DNA of 12,924 nucleotides, taken from positions 1 through 12,924 of the forward strand of contig NZ_CAMLGT010000092.1 in NCBI RefSeq assembly GCF_946479605.1, read 5' to 3'. The DNA comes from an uncultured Lacibacter sp. (GTDB taxonomy: Bacteria; Bacteroidota; Bacteroidia; Chitinophagales; Chitinophagaceae). Position numbers and translations under genes: made by a program. The first letter of the stretch is position 1, and every line of letters starts with the position of its first letter. Below, in pieces: positions 1 through 10,810 of this stretch. Below the pieces are notes generated by a model that saw nothing but the letters and a program-made list of their open reading frames with translations, searched no databases and was not told the DNA's origin.

Positions 1-3207
<3,207 letters not shown>

Positions 3208-3214
3208 TTTATTT

Positions 3215-3275
3215 CTCACTGATTACACGGATTTCACTGACTAATACATCTGTGTTAATCTGCGTTATCTGTGAG
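3215..3275. repeat. Imperfect palindromic repeat at the racemase-fold / permease junction
   Basis: The left arm 3215-3240 (ctcactgattacacggattt...) is an imperfect reverse complement of the right arm 3249-3275 (...ctgcgttatctgtgag), with a short loop between. It resembles the 'gattacacggatttcactga' dispersed repeat I remember from many bacterial genomes. On the minus strand the right arm encodes the last six residues and the TAA of the racemase-fold gene (stop at 3257-3255). The left arm ends eight bases before the preferred ATG of the permease. There is no T-tract after the hairpin, so I do not call it a terminator. Confidence 0.78.
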
Positions 3276-3929
3276 CAATGTTTTTAAATATTCCATCGCA
3301 ATTGGCGGGCTTGCCAGTATCGGCACTTTCTTTTCTGCATCGGTTAATGTGTCCACCACTCTTGCCATGCTTGCCTGCGCCAATACAATTACATCTACCT
3401 CGTTGGCGAGTTGCTTTAATGCATCACCTACTTTTTTGTCGTGTGTGGCTGCATCCCCACTCATCAATGCTTCAAATGCTCCTTCGCACAACACAGCTTT
3501 CAATTCAATTTCTTTTCCTGCAATCAACGCTCTTCTTCTAACCAAATCGCTTGTTGGATTTAATGTAGTTGACAGTGTTGCGACCACGCCGATTTTTTTC
3601 CCTATTGCAACGGCTTTGTCGGCCATTGGCTGATCTACCCGCAACACAGGCACACCTGTTAATGTTGCTGCAGTTTCAACCGCAGGCCCGATGGATGAAC
3701 AAGTGAACAAAATATAATCTGCTCCTGCTTCTTCTGCCGATGCGGCATAGTTCACCACTCGTTTACTTGTGGAGGCTGTTAACTCACCGCATGCAATGGT
3801 GTTCTTGATCAAACTGTCATCCACAATGTTGAAGACTTTTACATTCGGCAAATATTTACTCACCAACTCTGCAAACACAGGCACCAATGTTGCCGATGTA
3901 TGAACCAATCCTAATGTTTTTTGTGACAT
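3255..3929 (-). CDS. Asp/Glu/hydantoin racemase-superfamily protein with only one catalytic Cys
   Basis: This 224-residue soluble protein belongs to the Asp/Glu racemase fold (PF01177 type): N-terminal GLVHTSATLVPVF at 7-19, the first catalytic-cysteine loop LFTCSSIGP at 74-82 (C77), KIGVVATLSTTLNP at 112-125, and the second-domain loop IVLAQASMARV at 181-191. Two-base racemases of this fold have a second Cys in that last loop (typically GCT); here it reads AQAS, and the other cysteines (C47, C148) are elsewhere. One-cysteine relatives include arylmalonate decarboxylase, though that enzyme keeps the other Cys. The protein may therefore be an isomerase, decarboxylase or lyase acting on a carboxylate of this pathway rather than an amino-acid racemase. 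It starts at ATG 3929, 153 nt after the kinase stop. Its last six residues and stop come from a palindromic repeat, so its original C-terminus may have been different. No specific function is assigned. Confidence 0.85.
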   Translation of the reverse strand: MSQKTLGLVHTSATLVPVFAELVSKYLPNVKVFNIVDDSLIKNTIACGELTASTSKRVVNYAASAEEAGADYILFTCSSIGPAVETAATLTGVPVLRVDQPMADKAVAIGKKIGVVATLSTTLNPTSDLVRRRALIAGKEIELKAVLCEGAFEALMSGDAATHDKKVGDALKQLANEVDVIVLAQASMARVVDTLTDAEKKVPILASPPIAMEYLKTLLTDNAD

Positions 3930-4030
3930 CTTGTTTATGCTCGTTTTATTTTATGATACCAACTTTTGTATTTCTGTTTAGCTGTTGTTGTGTCACTCAC
4001 TTGTACGCTCTGTATTTCTATTCCCCATAT

Positions 4031-4050
4031 CCCCGGGTTGAAACCCGGAG
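4031..4050. repeat. Short perfect hairpin in the kinase / racemase-fold spacer
   Basis: Arms ccgggtt (4033-4039) and aacccgg (4042-4048) are perfect reverse complements around a 2-nt centre, so about six pairs would close a tetraloop. The GC-rich 'cgggttgaaacccgg' core looks like a common dispersed palindrome. On the transcribed (minus) side it is followed by purine-rich sequence, not a U-tract, so it is not a standard intrinsic terminator. It could affect mRNA stability or processing between the kinase and the downstream genes; that is inference. Confidence 0.65.
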
Positions 4051-4058
4051 CCAGTCAT

Positions 4059-4079
4059 CATTCGCCATTCACTATTCAC
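4059..4079. repeat. Three tandem degenerate heptamers just after the kinase stop
   Basis: The plus strand reads cattcgc-cattcac-tattcac, three copies of a 7-base unit; the minus strand reads GTGAATA-GTGAATG-GCGAATG. It begins four bases after the kinase TGA (4085-4083), and together with the hairpin at 4031-4050 it fills the stop-proximal part of the spacer. It resembles short heptameric tandem repeats known from several phyla. The rest of the spacer (3930-4030) holds nothing I can name: no Bacteroidota-type TAnnTTTG promoter box and no Shine-Dalgarno. Confidence 0.6.
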
Positions 4080-4082
4080 AAC

Positions 4083-5369
4083 TCAAAACAATCCGAAATA
4101 ATCTTCCCCACCAACCTGTCCGCCTTTAAAATTCACTTCCAGTCCGTTGATCTTTTCATTCTTCGAATAAGCTTTACACAACGGTGCTCCACTTACAATT
4201 GGTGCAATCATTTCCACTGCATCAATTCCCATGGCTCTTGCTGCATAACTGCTTGTATCGCCACCGGCCACCACCACACGTTTCACATTTGAATGCAACA
4301 CCGCATGTTTGGCAATCGTACCTAGTGCCGTTCCCAATTTCTCCGATGAAAGATTTGCTGCTTGCTTACTGCCTGTATGTACAATTACATGTTTCTTCTT
4401 TTGCAGTAATACTGCCACTTGATTAACTATAGTTGCATCAACCGCTCCTTCCTCTGCTGTTTTCTGTGCATCAATGGTCACTTCTTCAAAACCATTTGCC
4501 TTTGCCCACTCGATCTGTGCAGCCGTAACAGGTGAACAACTGCCCGATACAACAAGCAACGGTGCTGCTTTCTCTGCTTGCTTCCATTGGGTTACAGGTT
4601 GAAGCAATCCCGTTTTATTCCAGTAATTGCCCAATGCAGCTTCCACACCTGAACCGCCTACACTGAACAATGTTTTATCATCCAATTCCTGCATCCACTC
4701 TCCAATTTTTTCTAACTGCGTTTCATCCATCACATCCACCAATACCACTTCTTCATCTTTCAGTGATGCCGTCCATTGTTCAATTGGTTGTTCAATCTGT
4801 TTTATATCGATCAATCCGATTTTCTTTTCTGTTTGTTTACCGATGTGCAGACGAAGATCACTTTCATCAGCAGGTGTAACAGGATGATTGCTCATCGATG
4901 GATGCCGATCCAGGCGATAAATGTTTCCATTGCTGCCAATACCCAACCTTGCAAACAAATTACCGAACACACAATACCTCCCCAACGATGGTGCGCCGCC
5001 CAACACCGGTATCAGTTTATTCTGAAATACTTCAGCTCCGCAATCAATTGCCTTACCAATGCTTCCAACTGCAGGCGATGAATCAAATGTGGAGCATACT
5101 TTGTAATGCACCTGTTTTGCGCCGCTTGCTTTCAACTGTTCAAATGCAGGGATCAAAATTTCTTCCATTTGCACAGGTGACAATGCTCTTGTTTTACCGG
5201 CCACACCAATTACATCCAACTGCGGAAACTGTTGCAACTGTTCTGCCGTTGGCGGTTCAATAAACAGCACGGCTTTTGCACCGGCCCGTGTAATAAACTC
5301 CAATGCATCGGTGCTGCCGGTGAAGTCATCGCCGTAAAAAGCAAGTAATATGTTTGGTTTGTTGCTCAC
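4083..5369 (-). CDS. Four-carbon acid sugar kinase family protein (DUF1537), OiaK-like
   Basis: This 428-residue cytoplasmic kinase of the DUF1537 family should phosphorylate a sugar acid with ATP. Characterised members act on D- or L-threonate, 2-oxo-tetronate and 3-oxo-isoapionate (OiaK). N-terminal substrate domain: YGDDFTGSTDALE at 12-24, GKTR at 58-61, and YKVCSTFDSSP at 89-99. C-terminal nucleotide domain: SGSCSPVT at 275-282, GGDTSSYAARAMGI at 369-382, and GGQVGGEDYF at 416-425. All family landmarks are present and the length is normal, so it should be active. It starts at GTG 5369, which overlaps the last base of the RLP stop (TAGTG), giving tight translational coupling. This coupling to an RLP is the best clue to its substrate: the OiaK-OiaX/OiaT pair of apionate catabolism has the same two families. 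The exact acid is not determined. Confidence 0.93.
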   Translation of the reverse strand: MSNKPNILLAFYGDDFTGSTDALEFITRAGAKAVLFIEPPTAEQLQQFPQLDVIGVAGKTRALSPVQMEEILIPAFEQLKASGAKQVHYKVCSTFDSSPAVGSIGKAIDCGAEVFQNKLIPVLGGAPSLGRYCVFGNLFARLGIGSNGNIYRLDRHPSMSNHPVTPADESDLRLHIGKQTEKKIGLIDIKQIEQPIEQWTASLKDEEVVLVDVMDETQLEKIGEWMQELDDKTLFSVGGSGVEAALGNYWNKTGLLQPVTQWKQAEKAAPLLVVSGSCSPVTAAQIEWAKANGFEEVTIDAQKTAEEGAVDATIVNQVAVLLQKKKHVIVHTGSKQAANLSSEKLGTALGTIAKHAVLHSNVKRVVVAGGDTSSYAARAMGIDAVEMIAPIVSGAPLCKAYSKNEKINGLEVNFKGGQVGGEDYFGLF

Positions 5370-6613
5370 TACTTCTTCCCGAATTTTTCAACTGCTGCTG
5401 CAAACTCTTTGTATTGCTTCGCTGCTTCTTCCAATGTCAATCCATCAACTGCGGCTTGCCATGCCTGTTGCAATGCCACCACACCTGCAGCTGCACCCAT
5501 CGGGTGCGCCATAATACCACCACCGGCCATGTATAAGAGATCAACAGTTTGTGTTCTGCGGTATGTTTCAAATGCCTGTCCGCCCCACTGACCGGATGAT
5601 ACAACCGGTACCACCGTTTTATGATCGAACATCTTTGTCAAACATGCTTCTATGGATGCCACGACACTATCGTCACTCTCCCAGAATTTATTTTGAATAC
5701 CGTTCACATGCATTTGATCAGCACCAGCGAGTCGCCATATTTTTTGATACGCTTTGTAATCAATACCAAGCAACGGATGTCTTGTCAGCATACCCCAGCC
5801 ATTGCGATGTGCATGAACAGCCAGTTGCCGCTGATCCATAATTTTTTTTGCTCCTGCTAATCCAACACTGTTAATGCTGATCATGGCACAGGTACCACCA
5901 CTCTTCACAATCTTTTCATAACGTTGCAGCATTTCATCCACTTCACCACTGAGATTAAACGCATACATTACTTTCTTTCCCGTTTTATCTGCATGCGCAT
6001 TGATCACTTTCATTACTGCATCAACACGATCATTGAAACTGGAGTTGCCCGACGAAGAAAGCAATTCATCATCCTTTACAAAATCGATTCCTGCTTCAGC
6101 CAAGGTTTTTACCATTGCAGCCGTTTGCTCAGGCGATAAACCAATAGATGGCTTGATGATGGTACCGATCAACGGACGATCTGCAACACCAGTTAATTGT
6201 CTGCAACCTTCTATACCAAATGCAGGCCCCTGAAATTTTTCGCCGAATGATGCAGGCAATTCAATATCCATCAGCTTCAATCCGGTGAACTGTGTAATCT
6301 CGTACAGGTTTCCTTGCAAAGTTGAAACCATCACCGGCAGATTGGTACCGAAGTTTTCAATACTCCACGATACTTTCACAATGGCACGATGATACTTGCC
6401 GTCTTTACTTGTTGCACCGGGAATGGCAGGCTCATTCACAGTTTCCAATACTTCCACCGATTCAACCCTTGCAGCAAAACGTTGTTTCAATTCTTCTGTT
6501 TCGCCGGGCACTGCTACAAATGTTCCGGATGATTGCTCACCTGCTAATACTGCTGCAGCCTTATCCGGCGCATACGGCGTTTCGATATAATATGTTGCTG
6601 TTATCCGTTCCAT
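5369..6613 (-). CDS. RuBisCO-like protein (form IV type RLP), probable sugar-acid phosphate decarboxylase or transcarboxylase
   Basis: A 414-residue homologue of the RuBisCO large subunit, with an N-terminal alpha/beta domain (about 1-135) and TIM barrel (about 140-400). Aligned by eye to spinach numbering it keeps E60 (E26), T65 (T31), N123 (N102), K175 (K154 in TIIKPS), the carbamylated K201 with metal ligands D203/E204 (K180, D182, E183 in FVKDDE), H294/R295 (H269, R270), H327 (H302), loop-6 K334 (K309), S379/G380 (S340, G341) and the GGG phosphate loop (364-366). It differs at K177 (S156), L335 (F310) and G381 (Q342). Metal binding and enolisation chemistry should therefore work, but true carboxylase activity is unlikely, and no small subunit or phosphoribulokinase is nearby. 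Related RLPs act on 3-oxo-isoapionate 4-phosphate (OiaX decarboxylase, OiaT transcarboxylase/hydrolase). The ATG is 1 nt after the GH127 stop, and the TAG overlaps the kinase GTG. Confidence 0.93.
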   Translation of the reverse strand: MERITATYYIETPYAPDKAAAVLAGEQSSGTFVAVPGETEELKQRFAARVESVEVLETVNEPAIPGATSKDGKYHRAIVKVSWSIENFGTNLPVMVSTLQGNLYEITQFTGLKLMDIELPASFGEKFQGPAFGIEGCRQLTGVADRPLIGTIIKPSIGLSPEQTAAMVKTLAEAGIDFVKDDELLSSSGNSSFNDRVDAVMKVINAHADKTGKKVMYAFNLSGEVDEMLQRYEKIVKSGGTCAMISINSVGLAGAKKIMDQRQLAVHAHRNGWGMLTRHPLLGIDYKAYQKIWRLAGADQMHVNGIQNKFWESDDSVVASIEACLTKMFDHKTVVPVVSSGQWGGQAFETYRRTQTVDLLYMAGGGIMAHPMGAAAGVVALQQAWQAAVDGLTLEEAAKQYKEFAAAVEKFGKK

Positions 6614-6614
6614 G

Positions 6615-8630
6615 TTATCGCATTAAAGGCAACCAAACCGTCATATCCGATTTACCACGGTTGGCCCATGCGTAATACGGAATAAGTTTAATCGGTACCG
6701 GTTTGAGTTTTGTATTTACTTCTTTGTACAATGTATTGTTCCATTGATTCTGTTCAAGCAATCTTGCTTCGCCTGTCAACGCCATCACATTACCATCAGC
6801 TAGTTTCATAGCCACAGGTTGCAGTTTGATTGTTGCCGGAATCACTACATCAAATACGTTTTGTTGCGGCAGATCATTTGATTCCAGGCAATAAACAATT
6901 GGCCCACGCTTTACCGTTACCTGATTTCTTGTTTCTTCCACCAACGGATTGCTTTCAATGAGCGTTACGGGCATATTCAGATTCAATTCGATCTTATCGC
7001 CTTTTTGCCATTTTCTTCCGGCTACTACATATCCTCCCTCCGTATCTCTTACTTTCGGATAAGAACCGTTAATGCTGAGCGAATATCCCTTGCACCATCC
7101 CGGTATTCTTAAAAAAATATTTACAGGATTAGTAGTTGCCTCCTTTAGTGTTATGACAATTTTTCCATCCCATGGATAATTGGTTGTCTGCTCCAGTTTA
7201 ATCTTTGTTCCATCGTGCAACTCCGTTGCCAGTGTGTTGCCACTGTACATATTGATGTACAAACCTTTTTCACCAATGCTGTACATGTAATTGTTTACCT
7301 CGGCAATGGTACGCACCACATTCGGCGGACAGCAATTCGATTTGCTGATGTATGGAATACGTCCACCTTCCCAACGCAGATGATAAGGATAGTTTGCTGT
7401 TGATGCCAACGGATTAGTATAGAAATATTTTGAACCATCCATGCTTACACCACTGAGTACACTGTTGTACAAAGCCAACTCAACAATATCTGCATATTTG
7501 CTTTCGCCTGTTAATAAAAACATGCGCCAGTTCCATAATACATTGCCGATGTTAGCGCAGGTTTCATTGTGTGCACTGAAGTTGGGCAATTGGTAATCCC
7601 TTCCGTAACTCTGGTGTACTTTCTGCACCGTATCCGGTTTGTACGAAGTACCATCCACACTCACACCATCATACAATGCACCACAGCCACCCGTTACATA
7701 CATTTTGGTGTTGATAACGTTGTTCCACATTTTGTTTAATGTGTTCATCAATGTTGCATCCCCTGTTTCGGCATATACATCGGCCACGCCTGCAAACAAA
7801 TAATTGGCACGTACTGCATGACCAACCACTTTATTCATTGCACGGAAAGGTGCACGGTCGCTGTTGTCATCTGTTCCTTCAACCGTACCACGGATATTGA
7901 TGAGATGAATCACCAGCTCAAGATATTTTTTCTCGTTTGTTGTGCGATAGAGTTCAGTCAATCCCATATAATGCGATGGACAGATCGCATTGCGTGCAAG
8001 TTCCGGTGTGGCGGTTGCATAAAATCCAATTAAGAAATCAGCCGCTTTCTTTGCAATGTTGAGCAAGCTTGTTTTACCTGTAGCACGGTAATGCACACTA
8101 GCCGCCGTCATTAAGTGACCGAAATTGTATGCTTCAAAACTCAACTGATCATCGAACATCTTCTCTTTTCCTGATTTCTTTTGCTCGATGATATTCTTGG
8201 TGTAGATATAGCCATCTGTCTTTTGTGCTTTGCCAATTACATCAATGGCTTCGTCCATCCATGCTTCCAGCTTCTTATCTTTTGTGTTTGCATACATCGC
8301 TGCCACCGCTTCCAGTGTTTTGTAAAAATCGCCATCATGAAAAGATGGACCACGAAAGCGGCCGGTATCCAAACCCGCAGCCACTCGAAAGTTCTGGAAT
8401 GAATAACAAATGTCTTTGCTGGTATAAGTTTGCCAGAGCTGCGGCAACATGGCATCACGACAAACAGCAAAACGTTCGGCCCAGAAACCTTTTGTCCACT
8501 GCACATCGCTAATACCTACTCCGGTAAGCTTTGCATAACTGCTGCCTTGTGTATTGACCAGACTTGTTTGTGCTGAAAGATTATTCAGCAACAAAATGGA
8601 TACAACGAATGCAACACTGATTCTTTTCAT
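6615..8630 (-). CDS. Exported GH127 (DUF1680) glycosidase, beta-L-arabinofuranosidase family
   Basis: This 671-residue protein has a signal peptide (MKRISVAFVVSILLLNNLSA, probable cut LSA|Q after residue 20), so it acts in the periplasm. A DUF1680 alpha/alpha barrel follows (WTKGFWAERF at 45-54, SFHDGDFYKTLEA at 96-108, SFEAYNFGHLM at 164-174), then C-terminal beta domains (about 455-671). In HypBA1 of this family, zinc is held by Glu338, Cys340, Cys417 and Cys418, with Cys417 as nucleophile. The matching residues here are E356 and C358 (NETC) and C433/C434 (NCCPPN). HypBA1 acid/base Glu322 lines up by spacing with Q340, an unusual change. Members cleave beta-L-arabinofuranosides, and one in Bacteroides removes aceric acid from rhamnogalacturonan II. 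The start at ATG 8630, 1 nt after the rhamnosidase stop, is chosen over an in-frame ATG at 8696. That upstream start would bury the signal peptide and overlap the previous gene by 65 bases. Confidence 0.93.
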   Translation of the reverse strand: MKRISVAFVVSILLLNNLSAQTSLVNTQGSSYAKLTGVGISDVQWTKGFWAERFAVCRDAMLPQLWQTYTSKDICYSFQNFRVAAGLDTGRFRGPSFHDGDFYKTLEAVAAMYANTKDKKLEAWMDEAIDVIGKAQKTDGYIYTKNIIEQKKSGKEKMFDDQLSFEAYNFGHLMTAASVHYRATGKTSLLNIAKKAADFLIGFYATATPELARNAICPSHYMGLTELYRTTNEKKYLELVIHLINIRGTVEGTDDNSDRAPFRAMNKVVGHAVRANYLFAGVADVYAETGDATLMNTLNKMWNNVINTKMYVTGGCGALYDGVSVDGTSYKPDTVQKVHQSYGRDYQLPNFSAHNETCANIGNVLWNWRMFLLTGESKYADIVELALYNSVLSGVSMDGSKYFYTNPLASTANYPYHLRWEGGRIPYISKSNCCPPNVVRTIAEVNNYMYSIGEKGLYINMYSGNTLATELHDGTKIKLEQTTNYPWDGKIVITLKEATTNPVNIFLRIPGWCKGYSLSINGSYPKVRDTEGGYVVAGRKWQKGDKIELNLNMPVTLIESNPLVEETRNQVTVKRGPIVYCLESNDLPQQNVFDVVIPATIKLQPVAMKLADGNVMALTGEARLLEQNQWNNTLYKEVNTKLKPVPIKLIPYYAWANRGKSDMTVWLPLMR

Positions 8631-8631
8631 C

Positions 8632-10764
8632 TTACTGTGCTTTATAGTTAATAACATATTCAACACCGGGTTTAACGTTGATCTCATACAACTCATTTTC
8701 TTTTGAAACTGCCGTTACATTATTACCCGAAGGTTGTGTTTTACTTTTCAATTTTATAACCCCTTCGCCTGTTGCTCCCTTGATCTTTACCTGCTCTTTA
8801 CTTACATACAATTCAATTTCACCTTGTGGTGTGGGCACTTTACCCTGCATCCATTCAAGACCGCCAAGGTTTGGCTCCACAACATACTTTGTATAGCCGG
8901 GTGCTGTTGGTTTTACGCCGAGATAATATTTACCCAGCAGATACAACGGACTTGCGCCCCATGCATGACACAAACTTTTTCCAAACTCTCGTCCATACAT
9001 TGCATAATGTTCCGCTCCTGATTTAGATGGATTGTATTCTTCCCAGAAACTGGTTGCACCAAGTTTCAACATGCCTCCCCAGTAATCTTTCATTTCTTTC
9101 AACACATAATTCTGTTCGCCTAAAGCACACAATGCTTCCAGTTCGTAGAAACGCATGTAAGGCGTTGTGATCTTTTGAATATGATCATTCAGCAATACAG
9201 ATGTTTTCACCTGTTGTTTCTGCTGCTCATTAAAATAATCGAAGAAGATGGAGAACATGTTGGCATACCGTGTAACGTTTTCTGTTTGCCTGCCATCAAC
9301 ACGACTATGCACCAGTGCCTGCTTTGTATCGTTCCAGTAAATGCTGAATAATTTATTTCGCATATCAGCTGCCAATGAGTTGTATTGTGCTTCGCCATCT
9401 TTATCATTAGCGATGTTGGCACACAGAGCCATCGTTTCCAAACTACGTGCAAGTAACAACTGTTCAAAACTTACTTCGCCTTTTTTGCTCAGGCCTTCAG
9501 CCCAATCAATAAATATCCAATCGCCGGTCATCCATTCCATCAGCCCATCTTTATTTCTTCTTGCCAGCACATAATCCATCAGCGTTTTCATACGATCGTA
9601 GTTCTGTGCAATAAAACTTTTATCGCCTGTATAGAGATAATAATCATAAATACCGAGGAACCAGTAAAAGGTATAATCCATGATGGTGTTGATATGGCCT
9701 GTTACCGGATCTTTACCACGTAAAGCATAGGTTGTTCGCTTTACTGTTTCGTTGTCGAAGTAGAGATAGTAGTTCATCAAATAACTTTGATAGGCATCAC
9801 CACTCCAAATCCAACGGTCACGTTTGATACCATCAATGAAAAATTCTCTTGTATTTAATTCAAACGTATATTTTGATACATCATAAATACGATTGATCTC
9901 TTCATCGTTACAGGTGAAGCTGCCACGTTCTTCTACATCAGCATATTCATATAACATTGAAACGGAATCGAGTGTTACGCCTTCATCGTATTGCACATTC
10001 ACAAAACGATAAGCTTTCGACAGCTTCATTGTTTGATCTTCCTTAGCATCGTTGTTTACATCAACTCTATCCAAGGTCTCACAAAGTTCCATAGATAAGG
10101 CTTCTTCTTCCGACTCGCCATAATAAACCGACAATTTCCCTTTTCCACTCAAGCCATGCAATTGAATAAATCCAAAAGTTTCTTTTCCAAAATCAACCAG
10201 AATTGATTGATTGCCTTTTGTAACAGATACTGCCTCTTGCTTTTTTGTGGGCAACATAAATTGCGAAGGCAATTGCGTTGGTGAATTAAAATTCGAACTT
10301 CCTGCATTGAGCCATTTAGTAGCGGAGACGTCAGACGCTTTACCTGTCTCATCAATCCATTCTTTATCTTCAAATGTTACAAGCCATGAGGCATCCGATA
10401 CGATTGTTTTTCCTTTTACATATATAGCAGGCACATTTGCCTGGTTAAACACTTTGATATTGATCTTGTGTTTACCAGCAGGAACTGTAATTTGTTTCGG
10501 ACTACCTTCAAATGCTTTACCATCAAGCTTTACATTATATTCGCCTTCCACATAAATATCAACAGTTTCTTCGGCGGGCACATCAAACACTTTATGAAAA
10601 TCCATGAGCACATAATGGCTATCTATTTTCCAGAACACTGGAAAGAATGTGCCACGTTCAGTACGACGGTTTTGCATTTTATTGGCCAGCACAATTTCAA
10701 AATCGCCGGGATACCAAATCCATGTTGCTGCAGAAGAAGTATTTGATAAAAAAGAGTTGTTCAT
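8632..10764 (-). CDS. GH78-type alpha-L-rhamnosidase, probably cytoplasmic
   Basis: This 710-residue protein should remove terminal alpha-L-rhamnose or a related deoxysugar. It has N-terminal beta-sandwich domains (about 15-275), an alpha/alpha six-hairpin catalytic barrel (about 280-620) and a C-terminal beta domain (about 625-705). The GH78 signature DGIKRDRWIWSGD spans 311-323. By comparison with BsRhaB (D567, E572, D579, E841) the acid D311, D316 (Asp in place of Glu572) and D323 are in place, and E575/E576 in FWEEYNP supply the late glutamate. The N-terminus MNNSFLSNTSSAATW has no hydrophobic segment, and an in-frame TAA lies 9 bases before the ATG, so no signal peptide can be added: the enzyme probably works inside the cell on imported oligosaccharides or glycosides. 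It sits 46 nt after the MFS gene and 1 nt before the GH127 gene. The exact linkage is not known. Confidence 0.9.
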   Translation of the reverse strand: MNNSFLSNTSSAATWIWYPGDFEIVLANKMQNRRTERGTFFPVFWKIDSHYVLMDFHKVFDVPAEETVDIYVEGEYNVKLDGKAFEGSPKQITVPAGKHKINIKVFNQANVPAIYVKGKTIVSDASWLVTFEDKEWIDETGKASDVSATKWLNAGSSNFNSPTQLPSQFMLPTKKQEAVSVTKGNQSILVDFGKETFGFIQLHGLSGKGKLSVYYGESEEEALSMELCETLDRVDVNNDAKEDQTMKLSKAYRFVNVQYDEGVTLDSVSMLYEYADVEERGSFTCNDEEINRIYDVSKYTFELNTREFFIDGIKRDRWIWSGDAYQSYLMNYYLYFDNETVKRTTYALRGKDPVTGHINTIMDYTFYWFLGIYDYYLYTGDKSFIAQNYDRMKTLMDYVLARRNKDGLMEWMTGDWIFIDWAEGLSKKGEVSFEQLLLARSLETMALCANIANDKDGEAQYNSLAADMRNKLFSIYWNDTKQALVHSRVDGRQTENVTRYANMFSIFFDYFNEQQKQQVKTSVLLNDHIQKITTPYMRFYELEALCALGEQNYVLKEMKDYWGGMLKLGATSFWEEYNPSKSGAEHYAMYGREFGKSLCHAWGASPLYLLGKYYLGVKPTAPGYTKYVVEPNLGGLEWMQGKVPTPQGEIELYVSKEQVKIKGATGEGVIKLKSKTQPSGNNVTAVSKENELYEINVKPGVEYVINYKAQ

Positions 10765-10810
10765 TGCTTCACGTTAATTGCTTCGGTTATTTAGATATTG
10801 ACTTACTAAA

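Noticed and set aside
3208..3219. GTG start of the permease at 3219
   Set aside because: It lies within the palindromic repeat; ATG 3207 directly begins a typical membrane-protein N-terminus.
3930..4030. Internal promoter before the racemase-fold gene
   Set aside because: No TAnnTTTG box with an upstream TTG element at proper spacing was found on the minus strand.
4031..4050. Intrinsic terminator after the kinase
   Set aside because: The stem is only about seven pairs and no run of T follows on the transcribed strand.
5369..6613. True RuBisCO for carbon fixation
   Set aside because: K177 and G381 equivalents are changed, the protein is about 60 residues shorter than a typical large subunit, there is no small subunit or phosphoribulokinase, and the neighbours are sugar-catabolic.
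8631..8696. Longer GH127 start with 22 extra residues before MKRIS
   Set aside because: It overlaps the end of the rhamnosidase gene and would place a normal signal peptide inside the protein; ATG 8630 fits the 1-nt junction pattern.
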